DNA of 11,764 bases from JBBQTU01 sp038213005 (GCA_038213005.1 JBBQTU010000139.1:1-11764), one strand, 5' to 3'. Shown: positions 1 to 6,508, numbered from the stretch's first letter. Made by a program: numbers and translations. The notes: a model not told the origin generated them from the letters alone.

Positions 1-1
1 G

Positions 2-103
2 AAGTCGCTCTGGGCATGGGCCGACAGCCACCGGCCTCTGGGGCAACTGGCCGACGACAGCCGCGAGAGCATCTACGACGGAACCGTGAATGATCCTCGT
101 TGA
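2..103 (+). CDS. Antitoxin C-terminal fragment (partial, start outside window)
   Basis: An open frame enters from the left edge and ends at TGA 101-103. It gives 33 residues ending in DDSRESIYDGTVNDPR. From memory, tails of the form 'ADDSRESIY' are typical of short antitoxins encoded just before PIN toxins in planctomycetes; this comparison cannot be checked here. In such proteins the N-terminal part binds the operator DNA and the C-terminal tail wraps the toxin, so the visible piece would be the toxin-neutralising end. The last 14 bases overlap the start of the PIN gene at 90, which suggests translational coupling and a shared autoregulated promoter outside the window. The other two frames here read as arginine- or threonine-rich shadow sequence. 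Pairing with the toxin makes the call fairly likely, but no DNA-binding domain is visible. Confidence 0.62.
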   Translation, partial: KSLWAWADSHRPLGQLADDSRESIYDGTVNDPR

Positions 104-545
104 CACCAATATCCCCCTGCGCATCGCCCAGGTGGGCCATCCCCACCGGCAGGCGGCTTTGGAGGCCCTGCAACTGCTGACCTTGCGCGACGGCGAGCAT
201 TTTGCCATCGCCCCTCAAAGCCTTTACGAGATGTACGTGGTGTGCAGCCGCCCGCTGAGCGTCAATGGCCTGGGCATGACACCCCAGCAGGCCCATGCCG
301 AGATTACCGCCACTCGCGCCCTGTTCCAGCTTCTGCCCGAAACCTCTCAGGTCTATTCAACATGGGAAGGCCTGGTCGTCAAGTATGCCATCGGGGGCAA
401 ACAGGCGCACGATACCCGCCTGGTGGCCCTGATGATCGAACACCGTGTCGCCCAGCTCCTGACTTTCAACGATGCCGATTTCCGCCCTTTTGCCGAAATC
501 GGCGCAGCGAACCCATTCGACGTCTTGGGCATCCCCAGAGTGTAA
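90..545 (+). CDS. PIN-domain toxin (VapC-like ribonuclease)
   Basis: The 151-residue protein has the length and layout of a single PIN domain. It starts MILVDTN, giving the first acidic residue D5 with N7. A central acidic residue, E47, lies in QSLYEMYVV. The C-terminal acidic cluster is D108 in AHDTRLVA, then D128 and D130 in FNDADF. These are the expected positions for the four-acid Mg/Mn-binding site of VapC-type endoribonucleases, which cleave tRNA or rRNA when freed from their antitoxin. The ATG at 90 lies inside the upstream antitoxin frame, so translation is probably coupled to it and no separate Shine-Dalgarno is needed. The natural RNA target cannot be read from sequence. The active-site set looks complete, so I expect an active enzyme rather than a decayed one. 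Confidence 0.85.
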   Translation: MILVDTNIPLRIAQVGHPHRQAALEALQLLTLRDGEHFAIAPQSLYEMYVVCSRPLSVNGLGMTPQQAHAEITATRALFQLLPETSQVYSTWEGLVVKYAIGGKQAHDTRLVALMIEHRVAQLLTFNDADFRPFAEIGAANPFDVLGIPRV

Positions 546-571
546 TGGCCGACGACAGACGGAAGGGGAAT

Positions 572-590
572 AAAAGGAATGGTCCTTTTT
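572..590 (+). terminator. Candidate weak intrinsic terminator after the toxin gene
   Basis: A 7-bp stem of AAAAGGA (572-578) and TCCTTTT (583-589) closes a 4-base loop, 26 bases after the toxin stop codon. The 3' arm is itself the T-tract. The stem is A/T-rich and therefore weak; symmetry allows it to work in either direction. Confidence 0.35.
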
Positions 591-615
591 CCGTGTCTTC
601 CGTGTATTCCGTGGT
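589..615 (+). repeat. Three short tandem units of TTCCGTG type
   Basis: Three consecutive 9-base units, TTCCGTGTC, TTCCGTGTA and TTCCGTGGT, run from 589 to 615, directly after the terminator candidate. From memory, phrases of this type recur between genes in environmental bacterial genomes. The rest of the gap up to the protease gene (616-798) shows only a TATGAT box at 728-733 without a good -35 partner. Confidence 0.5.
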
Positions 616-798
616 TACCTCTTTTCTTTGATTGCGGCAGACGCAGCGCTGAGCAATCCGCGGTTAAAGATCTGCGAGAGGGCAGACGGCATGTCGGCCG
701 GTGCGATGAAAAGCTGCGAGGGTCGGGTATGATGGGGGTGGTTCGATGGAGTGAACCGTTTTGCGAGGCAGTGCGGGTGGTTTTGAAGGGAGTCTGTG

Positions 799-1539
799 AT
801 GGCCAGGGCGACGGCGAAGCGAGGGGGGAAGAAGGGATGGGGCAACTCGCCGGAACTGCGAAGGTATCTGGATGAGTCGCAGCGGCCGATCGTCATCCTG
901 GCGTTTTTGGCGCCGGCGATCATTCTCTATCAGATTGGGTCCCAGGCCTCGGGTAAGGATATTGTCGCTTTCAACATTCTACGCGACATGATGGCGTACC
1001 TTGGCGTCATTGGGCGCTCGGTTCCGGCCATTCTCCTGGTCCTGACGCTTCTGGGTTGGCATCTGGTCAAGCGGGATCGGTGGGAGTTCCAGTTATCAAC
1101 TCTGGCGAAGATGCTGCTGGAGAGCATGCTGATGGCGGTTCCGGTCTTTGCGATCGGCTTTCTTGCACAGCATTTCCTGCCTTTGATGGCCAGGGGCAAT
1201 CCGCATCTTGGCGCGAAGCTTGCGTCGTCGTTGGGCGCGGGGTTGTATGAGGAATTGGTCTTTCGGGTATATCTGTGCGGGCTGCTGTGGCTTATTGTCC
1301 GCAAAGGCCTGGATGTGTCCGGGCTCTGGGCGACGATCGTCGTCGTGCTGGTCTCTGCGGTGCTGTTCTCGGCCTATCACTATCTGGGGGATGGCGAGGT
1401 CTTCCGATGGCACAGCTTCATATTTCGCGTGCTGGCGGGGGCTTTCTTTGCGGGGCTGTACATGTCCCGCGGACTTGGCGTAACGGCTGGTGCACACGCA
1501 TTTTACGACGTCATAGTCGTATGTTGTTGGGGGCTATAA
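799..1539 (+). CDS. CPBP (CAAX/Abi) family intramembrane metalloprotease
   Basis: This 246-residue integral membrane protein carries the CPBP signature motifs in order. They are EExxxR (E151, E152 and R156 in YEELVFR), a histidine after a hydrophobic helix (H194 in SAYHYLG), and a final histidine (H233 in GAHAFYD). In the family these residues coordinate the metal for cleavage within the membrane. About six hydrophobic segments are visible, beginning near residues 31-47, 66-87 and 106-128, after a basic N-terminus. The ATG at 799 is preferred over the GTG at 796 because GGGAG at 788-792 sits six bases before it. Bacterial members process peptides, mature bacteriocins or give immunity; the substrate here is unknown. 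It stands alone, with 253 bases before it and 205 after it. Confidence 0.88.
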   Translation: MARATAKRGGKKGWGNSPELRRYLDESQRPIVILAFLAPAIILYQIGSQASGKDIVAFNILRDMMAYLGVIGRSVPAILLVLTLLGWHLVKRDRWEFQLSTLAKMLLESMLMAVPVFAIGFLAQHFLPLMARGNPHLGAKLASSLGAGLYEELVFRVYLCGLLWLIVRKGLDVSGLWATIVVVLVSAVLFSAYHYLGDGEVFRWHSFIFRVLAGAFFAGLYMSRGLGVTAGAHAFYDVIVVCCWGL

Positions 1540-1585
1540 CAGCCAGGCCGCAAATTTAATCCTACCTTTTCGGACATGTTTTCCC

Positions 1586-1591
1586 TATAAT
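1586..1591 (+). promoter_or_regulatory. Perfect TATAAT -10 box
   Basis: TATAAT occurs 47 bases after the protease stop. No good -35 hexamer lies 16-18 bases upstream (TACCTT at best). The predicted transcript would start near 1598, about 147 bases before the DUF2617 gene. Confidence 0.5.
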
Positions 1592-1597
1592 GCGGGG

Positions 1598-1711
1598 AAG
1601 CCACAGAAAGTGCGGCGGAGGCCGTCTCTGGGAGTTGTGTTCGTAAGCCCAGTTATCGAATTGGTTTATGGACGGCTCGTCGGAGGCGGCGATGTTTTTT
1701 AATAGGGCCGC
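1598..1711 (+). promoter_or_regulatory. Structured leader / attenuator or small-RNA candidate
   Basis: Between the TATAAT box and the next gene lie nested inverted repeats. GGCCGTC (1620-1626) pairs with GACGGCT (1671-1677), with one G-U, enclosing a hairpin CTGGG (1628-1632) with CCCAG (1648-1652). A compact stem CGTCG (1678-1682) with CGGCG (1687-1691) around a GAGG loop comes three bases before T6 at 1695-1700, as in an intrinsic terminator. A competing pairing of GCGGC (1686-1690) with GCCGC (1707-1711) would disrupt that terminator stem. This is compatible either with an attenuated 5' leader for the downstream gene or with a separate RNA of about 100 bases. I match it to no known RNA family. 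Confidence 0.35.
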
Positions 1712-1744
1712 TGTTTTCTGTAAGTCGGCTTAGAATAAGAAGAT

Positions 1745-2296
1745 ATGGCAAACCGAACCAAGCAACGCCGCTCCGGCGGTCTGACGCTGCTGCTTTACCA
1801 GCGGGCGCTACACCCGGAGCTGTTCAAGATACTCGCTGCCCAGCAGTTCAGTCGGCGGGCTTATGACGCCGATGTGTGGCTTGTCGAAGGCGGGCACGTC
1901 GTCGCATACAACGCCGGCGAGAACACGCTGGTTGAGGTGATCGCATTCCGTAGCGAGCCAGTGACCGATCGTGGGCTGATTCAGTCCATTCCGTGCCGGG
2001 GCGAACGGTATCACGAGATGACCGCGCCGGGCGGCATTGGTTACATGATCAGCACGCAGGAAGAGCAGCTTACCAGCACGCTGTATGAGGCGACCAAGCA
2101 CGAGATTCTGACCTATGCCCAGCGGCGGGAACTGATGATCGCCGACACTCCGGGGACTTCCGAAGCGGGCGGTATCCTTTCTGTCCTGGATATCGAGTGT
2201 CGCAGTCACGAACTGCTGGTTCAGAGTTTCCACCTGTTCGATGAGAACTCGATGGTGATCAAGACTCAGGGCATTTTTGAGGTGTCCAAGACGTAG
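1745..2296 (+). CDS. DUF2617 family protein
   Basis: This 183-residue soluble protein resembles DUF2617, a family of unknown function reported in actinobacteria and planctomycetes. The recognisable pieces are YQRALHPELFKIL (18-30), the VW...GHVVAYNAG stretch (44-58), TLVEVIAF (61-68), CRGER (84-88) and GIGYMISTQEEQL (97-109). Family proteins carry the same order: an 'RALHPELF' start, a 'GHVV' strand, an acidic 'EV' strand, 'RGER', and a 'Y..S.Q.E.L' strand. There is no signal peptide or membrane segment, and the pattern suggests a beta-rich cytoplasmic domain. The purine-rich AAGAAG at 1737-1742 gives only a weak ribosome site, so translation may depend on the structured leader upstream. The gene is transcribed alone and stops before a bidirectional terminator. 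I cannot assign a biochemical role. Confidence 0.75.
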   Translation: MANRTKQRRSGGLTLLLYQRALHPELFKILAAQQFSRRAYDADVWLVEGGHVVAYNAGENTLVEVIAFRSEPVTDRGLIQSIPCRGERYHEMTAPGGIGYMISTQEEQLTSTLYEATKHEILTYAQRRELMIADTPGTSEAGGILSVLDIECRSHELLVQSFHLFDENSMVIKTQGIFEVSKT

Positions 2297-2310
2297 TGCC
2301 AGCGGCCCGG

Positions 2311-2341
2311 AAGCGCGAAATCCGAAGCACGAAATTCGAAA
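2311..2341 (+). repeat. 31-bp interspersed repeat, copy 1
   Basis: A 31-base sequence built on GAAGCACGAAAT, 14 bases after the DUF2617 stop. It matches the reverse complement of 11579-11609 at 29 of 31 positions, so the window holds two copies in opposite orientation. Similar GAAATNCGAAGCACGAAAT phrases are, from memory, frequent between genes in planctomycetes and related environmental genomes. Confidence 0.8.
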
Positions 2342-2384
2342 TCAGGGCCTGCGGCCGTTTCGAGAGAGAATTGAAGAAACGACC

Positions 2385-2412
2385 GAACCCCACGGCCAAT
2401 GTCGCGGGGTTC
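2385..2412. terminator. Bidirectional intrinsic terminator between convergent genes
   Basis: GAACCCC (2385-2391) pairs perfectly with GGGGTTC (2406-2412), and the stem extends inward over CGG/TCG past an A-C mismatch. TTCTTCTTT-like sequence follows on the plus strand. Upstream A-rich sequence (GAAGAAAC) gives a poorer T-run for the minus strand. It sits between the DUF2617 gene and the convergent minus-strand gene ending at 2447. Confidence 0.75.
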
Positions 2413-2446
2413 TTCTTTACAGCAGTGCTGTCGCGATGAATGCGGA

Positions 2447-3070
2447 TCAGGCGGTGGCGGCAACGGGTGCGGCTACGGCGCCGACCCACTGGAGGGAAGC
2501 CAGGGCGCAGAGGAGTTCGACAGCGGCGACGGCGGCAGGAGTGGCGGTGGGCGGGAGGGTGACGCACATGGCCTTGCGGCTCCACCCGGTCATGTCCTTG
2601 TAGCAAGGGTCTGGATTGGGCGTGCTGCCATCGAGCGGGTCAACGGTGGCGATTTCGCCGGTCTCGCCAAGGCGATAGCCGGTGGGGGCGGCAGCGGCCT
2701 TGGGCAGCTTTGCCAGCAGGCCGGCGCGGATGGCGTCATCGAGGATGTTGTACAGGTAGACGGCAAGTGAGCCGTCATCAAGGGCACGGAGGGCGAAGAC
2801 CTGCTTGCGGTACTTTCCGCCATCGGGGATGAAGAATTGGGCGGTGTTCGTGCTGGTCAGCTTGGCGGCAAGCGGCGCCAGGGTCATCAGGACGCAGACC
2901 ACGCGGCGCCAATGCCTGGCGGGGCCGGTGGGCGTCTTGGCTTCACAGGTGGCGACCTGGGTCTCGAATCGCTGGCGGTCCTTGACGGGCAGCCGGGAGA
3001 GCAGCGTCTCGGAGTCGATGATCATCGACAACGCGGCCTGAGCCTGGGCTGATACGGCTTGCTTTTTCAA
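2447..3070 (-). CDS. Conserved-looking protein of unknown function (207 aa, TTG start)
   Basis: The frame gives a 207-residue protein without a signal peptide. Residues 1-50 look helical (QAQAALSMIIDSETLLSRLP, then DRQRFETQV). The central block IPDGGKYRKQVFALRALDDG (81-100), followed by LAVYLYNILDDAI, has the look of a compact alpha/beta domain. Residues 147-170 (LDGSTPNPDPCYKDMTGW) are polar, with a C-terminal alanine-rich helix. From memory, similar proteins with 'DGGKYRKQVFAL' occur as hypothetical proteins in planctomycetes, but I know no function. The TTG at 3070 is preferred: GGAG at 3077-3080 lies six bases upstream. The upstream ATG at 3142 would read straight through the RRM gene's terminator hairpin, giving an implausible proline/serine start. 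A start at M16 is also possible. Confidence 0.7.
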   Translation of the reverse strand: MKKQAVSAQAQAALSMIIDSETLLSRLPVKDRQRFETQVATCEAKTPTGPARHWRRVVCVLMTLAPLAAKLTSTNTAQFFIPDGGKYRKQVFALRALDDGSLAVYLYNILDDAIRAGLLAKLPKAAAAPTGYRLGETGEIATVDPLDGSTPNPDPCYKDMTGWSRKAMCVTLPPTATPAAVAAVELLCALASLQWVGAVAAPVAATA

Positions 3071-3107
3071 GATCGACTCCAGTGATTCCAGCGAAGAAGA
3101 AGGAAAA

Positions 3108-3139
3108 GAGAGAGGGCCACAGGGTAGTGGCCCTCTCTT
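3108..3139 (-). terminator. Strong intrinsic terminator of the RRM gene
   Basis: Perfect 10-bp arms AGAGGGCCAC (3111-3120) and GTGGCCCTCT (3127-3136) extend by two further pairs (3109-3110 with 3137-3138) and a possible G-T pair at 3108/3139, around a 6-base loop. On the minus strand the stem is followed by TTTTCC. It lies 16 bases after the RRM stop codon and 38 bases before the TTG start of the next gene. Confidence 0.88.
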
Positions 3140-3154
3140 CATACGATCAATGGA

Positions 3155-3532
3155 TCAGAAGCGGCTGCGGCCACCGCCGCCGCCACCACCGTAGCCACCG
3201 CTGCTGCGGCCACCGCCGCCGCCGCCGCCGCCACCACCGTAACCACCACGACCGCCGCCACCACCCGAACCGCCGGTGCGGTTTTCTTTGGGCTTGGCTT
3301 CGTTGACGGTCAGGGCGCGGCCGCCGTGCTGCTGGCCGTTCAGAGCGGCAATAGCCGCCTGAGCTTCCGCATCGGTGCCCATCTGGACAAAGCCGAAGCC
3401 CTTGCTGCGGCCGGTGTCCCGATCCTGAATGACTTCGGCGCTTTCCACGGTGCCATGCGCCGTGAAGAGTTCCTGCAAGCTCGAGCTATCGACGTCGTAG
3501 CTCAGATTTCCAACATACAACTTCTTGCCCAT
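3155..3532 (-). CDS. Glycine-rich RRM RNA-binding protein
   Basis: The 125-residue protein is one RNA recognition motif plus a glycine-rich tail. RNP2 is KLYVGNL (4-10) and RNP1 is KGFGFVQM (44-51), with F46, F48 and Y6 in the usual aromatic RNA-stacking positions. The fold ends near GGRALTVNEAKPKE (70-83). Residues 87-125 are almost only Gly with Arg, Tyr and Ser, ending GRSRF. Bacterial proteins of this build, known mainly in cyanobacteria and planctomycetes, bind single-stranded RNA and are often cold-induced; the tail promotes RNA or self-association. The ATG at 3532 follows a perfect AAGGAG (3539-3544) by six bases. An upstream in-frame ATG at 3664 is rejected because it lacks such a site and adds non-RRM sequence. 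A roughly 160-base leader and its own terminator make it monocistronic. Confidence 0.93.
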   Translation of the reverse strand: MGKKLYVGNLSYDVDSSSLQELFTAHGTVESAEVIQDRDTGRSKGFGFVQMGTDAEAQAAIAALNGQQHGGRALTVNEAKPKENRTGGSGGGGGRGGYGGGGGGGGGGRSSGGYGGGGGGGRSRF

Positions 3533-3594
3533 ACGAATCTCCTTGTGAGTAGGGCGTCCGACCCAGGTTTTACTTTCCAGGTCATCATGAAAGA

Positions 3595-3610
3595 GGCCGA
3601 CATTTCGGCC
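3595..3610 (-). promoter_or_regulatory. Hairpin in the RRM gene 5' leader
   Basis: GGCCGA (3595-3600) and TCGGCC (3605-3610) form a perfect 6-bp stem with a 4-base loop, about 60 bases before the RRM start codon. It could be the target of autoregulation or temperature control, as for other cold-responsive RNA-binding proteins; that role is inferred. Confidence 0.4.
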
Positions 3611-3698
3611 CAAAAGGCAGGCGAGGCGAGTGAGACACAAGGGTGCGGGGCAGAAAACTGTCACGTACCTGACTCGTTCGGCAAACCAACCAGGCCAT

Positions 3699-3726
3699 AT
3701 GATACCATATTTCGGGGCAGTGTACA
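3699..3726 (-). promoter_or_regulatory. Candidate sigma70-type promoter of the RRM gene
   Basis: Read on the minus strand, TGTACA (3721-3726, four matches to TTGACA) is followed after 16 bases by TATCAT (3699-3704, five matches to TATAAT). It would start transcription near 3692 and give a leader of about 160 bases. Confidence 0.55.
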
Positions 3727-3739
3727 GGGGCGAATCTGA

Positions 3740-4194
3740 GATAGAGCTGATTTGTTATTCCGACAAGGCGAGCTGAGCTATTTGCCAGCCGCTGTCATAA
3801 CGCGCTGGCGGTGGAGGACGGAGGGGCATCAATTCCTGTTACATGCTGTCAGTTGTATGGGAGATGGTCGGCGTTTTCTGTCGGGAGGGGCGACAGTTTG
3901 GCGCTGCTCTGGCCGCTGCCGTGATCGGGCAAGGTGAGGTCGGTCCTGTATATTTTGCCCCGTAAATGCCCGTGAAAGCCCAACCGGGCTCTTCTTGTGC
4001 GATTTACGCGCACCGGGCACGGCGTTTGTACCCTTCAGTCAATGTTGGCGGGCATTGAGAAGCGCGGATGGCCGGTCTGGAAGCGGGCGAAGGACGCAGG
4101 GCACATCAGCGAGGATGTCCGGGCGAAGTTGCCGAATCGAGCGAGGTGTTTTCGAGCGACTTGAAGTGTAAGTAGACGGCATGGGGCCTGACCG
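3740..4194. other. Intergenic region with inverted repeats upstream of the exopolysaccharide operon
   Basis: No gene is supported in these 455 bases. Several inverted repeats are visible. GCCAGC (3784-3789) pairs with GCTGGC (3804-3809), and CTGTCG (3878-3883) pairs with CGACAG (3891-3896). A nested structure has CGTAAAT (3961-3967) with ATTTACG (4002-4008) outside AGCCC (3977-3981) with GGGCT (3986-3990), followed by CTTCTT. A TATATT box at 3949-3954 could be the -10 of the operon promoter, which would place the nested structure in the operon's 5' leader, but no good -35 is seen. I match none of this to a known riboswitch, including cyclic-di-GMP (GEMM) classes. Confidence 0.4.
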
Positions 4195-6486
4195 ATGAAT
4201 GACGATTCTGAGAGGGATGCAATGCTTGACGAGACTCTTTCGACAATCCGAGATCAAGACCCTGATGGGCAGACGCTGATGGCGCGCGCGGGCGACGATG
4301 GGGCGTCCTCGGGTAGCGACCCGGCGGCGCTGGGCTCGGTGAATGTCTACCGAATGGTGCATCAGGCCCTGCGAGGACGGTATCTCTTGGCGGCGATCCT
4401 GGGCCTGGGCTGCGCTGTCGGACTGGCGGTCCTGGCCCGAGGGATGGCCAAGCCCGTGTACCGAAGCGAGGCGCTGATCCGGATCGCCTACGACGCACCG
4501 ACCATGGCGGCCAACTCAGACGGCGCCTCGAAGTCGATTGAGGCGTTCGATGCCTTCATGCAGTCGCAGGTGGCGATGCTGGGAAGTCGTCGAGTGATGG
4601 ACCTGGCGGGCGAGGATGCGGGTTGGGCGGAACTTGGGATCAAGGCGACCCCCGCGATGATGGCCGACATTGCCCGGGACATCCAAGTCGAGCGTAAGGG
4701 CGGGGCCGAACACATTCGCGTGACGTATGACAGCGACGATGCGACCCGCGCGGCAATGGTCGTGCGAAGCGTGGTCGATGCCTTTACCGTCGTCTACAAC
4801 TCAACGGATTCCAAGTCCAGCCGCGAGAAGATGGCGGCTCTGCAGGCAAAGCGGGATGAGCTCTCCAGCCGAGTGGATGAGTACGGGGGCAAGCTTCGCA
4901 CCGTGGCGGCCGAGTTCGGCTCGTCCAGCGTGGATAAGTTTTATGAAGCGGCCGTGCAGCAGGTTACCAAGGTGGAATCGGCACTCGGCGACGTGCGGAT
5001 TCAGATGGCGCTGACCGCGGCGCCGGTCATCAATGGCGCGCCCAAGGCAGCACAACGGTTGAGCCCACAACAGATCGGACGTCTGGACCCGACGATGGCG
5101 CGTTATCTGGCAGAACGCGAAGCCCGCGAGGCAGAATTGGAACAGTTGCGCCTGCGCGGGTATCTCGAGGGTAACAAGCAGATCATCCAGGTTGAGAAGG
5201 CCTTGGAGACCACGATGAAGCACATCAGCGACTACGCGGTGGAGTTCCAGAGCGTGCAGACGCTTGCTCCAGTGCCCACCGGCGCGGGGCCGAATGTGAT
5301 GGTGCGCACAATCGAGGAGCTTAAGACAGGTGAGGCCAATTTGACGGACCTGGACCAGCAGATGAAGAAGCAACTGCAGGACCTGGGCAGCAAGAAGGCG
5401 GACGTGGAACTGCTCAAAGGGCACATCGATCGTGACAGGGCGGAGATCGCGGACATCGCCCAGAAGATGTCGGCATCGCAACTGGAATCAGCGCTTTCGG
5501 GACGGATGAGTGTGGTGAGCCCGGCCGAGGTGCCGCTGCTTCCGGTGAAGGATCGGCGGATGCAGTTCCTGGCGGCCGGGGCGATGTCGGGATTCCTCCT
5601 GCCGGCGGTTGGGTTTGTCGCCTTGGGGACCTTGCGGCGTCGCTATCGATATTCAGATGACGCGGCCGGCGATCTGGCATCGAAGATTCCGCTGCTTGGC
5701 ATCCTGCCAATGTTGCCTCACCGACTGAATGATCCGGACAGCGCTGCTGACGCTGCACAGTGCGTCCATCAGATTCGAGTGATGCTGCAGGTGAATCAGC
5801 CACAGGAGGGCTCGGTGGCGTACATGGTGACCAGTGCGTGCCCTGGCGAGGGCAAGACGAGCCTGGTCGCGGCACTGGCGATGTCGTTTGCGATTACGGG
5901 TGCCAAGACGCTGCTGGTGGATGCGGACCTGATCGGCCAGCGGCTGACGCGGGGTTTCCATGCCGAAGGCGAGCCGGGCTTTCGAGATCTTGTTCGCGAC
6001 CCGGCCAGCACGGCCCATGTGGTCAAGACCGGGACGAACAATCTGTCGCTGTTGGCGTGCGGCGTGTCAGACGGGCGGGATGCGTGTGCGGTCTCCGGCC
6101 GCTCGCTGAAAAAAGTCATCGCGGCGGCCAAGATGCGTTACGACGTGGTCCTGGTCGACTCCGGGCCAATTTTGGGCAGTCTGGAGGCCTCTGTGATGGC
6201 TCAGGCAGTCGATTCGGTCATCCTGACGATCTCGCGTGAGCAGCAGAAGCCGCTTGTGGAGCGTGCGATAGCCCACCTCAGATCGGTTGGCGCGCGGATT
6301 GCTGGTATGGTTTTCAACAAGGCCGAACGGAAAGATTTTTACCGTTCTGTCGGGGCATCGAGTTTGCGGTCGGTTTCAGCGCAAAAGTCGGAGTCGACGG
6401 CGATGATCAGGGCAGGAATGAATGCCACATCGGGGTTTGGCTCTCTGGTTGATTCGGTTCAGTCATATATGCCCAAGAGTGCGTGA
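4195..6486 (+). CDS. Wzz/Wzc-like exopolysaccharide co-polymerase fused to BY-kinase-type ATPase
   Basis: This 763-residue inner-membrane protein controls polymerisation and export of a surface polysaccharide. After a polar N-terminus it has a first membrane helix (about 63-81), a long periplasmic part rich in coiled-coil heptads (about 205-430), a proline-containing SPAEVPLLP segment and a second helix (about 457-479), as in chain-length regulators. The cytoplasmic domain has Walker A CPGEGKTS (549-556), Walker A' LLVDADL (573-579) and Walker B VVLVDSGP (651-658), the trio defining bacterial tyrosine kinases. The C-terminus has only Y716 and Y758 and no tyrosine cluster, so classical cyclic autophosphorylation is doubtful. 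The start at 4195 follows a GGGG stretch; an in-frame ATG at 4222 after GAGAGGG is an alternative. It heads the operon. Confidence 0.93.
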   Translation: MNDDSERDAMLDETLSTIRDQDPDGQTLMARAGDDGASSGSDPAALGSVNVYRMVHQALRGRYLLAAILGLGCAVGLAVLARGMAKPVYRSEALIRIAYDAPTMAANSDGASKSIEAFDAFMQSQVAMLGSRRVMDLAGEDAGWAELGIKATPAMMADIARDIQVERKGGAEHIRVTYDSDDATRAAMVVRSVVDAFTVVYNSTDSKSSREKMAALQAKRDELSSRVDEYGGKLRTVAAEFGSSSVDKFYEAAVQQVTKVESALGDVRIQMALTAAPVINGAPKAAQRLSPQQIGRLDPTMARYLAEREAREAELEQLRLRGYLEGNKQIIQVEKALETTMKHISDYAVEFQSVQTLAPVPTGAGPNVMVRTIEELKTGEANLTDLDQQMKKQLQDLGSKKADVELLKGHIDRDRAEIADIAQKMSASQLESALSGRMSVVSPAEVPLLPVKDRRMQFLAAGAMSGFLLPAVGFVALGTLRRRYRYSDDAAGDLASKIPLLGILPMLPHRLNDPDSAADAAQCVHQIRVMLQVNQPQEGSVAYMVTSACPGEGKTSLVAALAMSFAITGAKTLLVDADLIGQRLTRGFHAEGEPGFRDLVRDPASTAHVVKTGTNNLSLLACGVSDGRDACAVSGRSLKKVIAAAKMRYDVVLVDSGPILGSLEASVMAQAVDSVILTISREQQKPLVERAIAHLRSVGARIAGMVFNKAERKDFYRSVGASSLRSVSAQKSESTAMIRAGMNATSGFGSLVDSVQSYMPKSA

Positions 6487-6508
6487 TATCTGGAACGGGC
6501 GTGGGAAG

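Noticed and set aside
242..631. Second plus-strand frame overlapping the PIN gene
   Set aside because: It is Arg/Pro-rich shadow translation. The PIN frame carries all the acidic active-site residues.
735..765. tRNA-like GGTTC...GAACC motif before the protease gene
   Set aside because: Only one 5-bp arm is present. There is no acceptor stem, anticodon arm or CCA end around it.
3533..3664. N-terminal extension of the RRM protein to the ATG at 3664
   Set aside because: The extra 44 residues do not resemble RRM family sequence. A perfect AAGGAG precedes the internal ATG at 3532.
3326..3739. Plus-strand open frame of 137 codons overlapping the RRM gene
   Set aside because: It is antisense to the RRM domain, has no ribosome-binding site and covers the RRM promoter. 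RNP1/RNP2 and AAGGAG support the minus strand.
4801..5481. Minus-strand open frame (226 codons) opposite the chain-length regulator
   Set aside because: It is His/Leu/Arg-rich shadow sequence of the coiled-coil region. The plus-strand frame has Walker motifs and continues across it.
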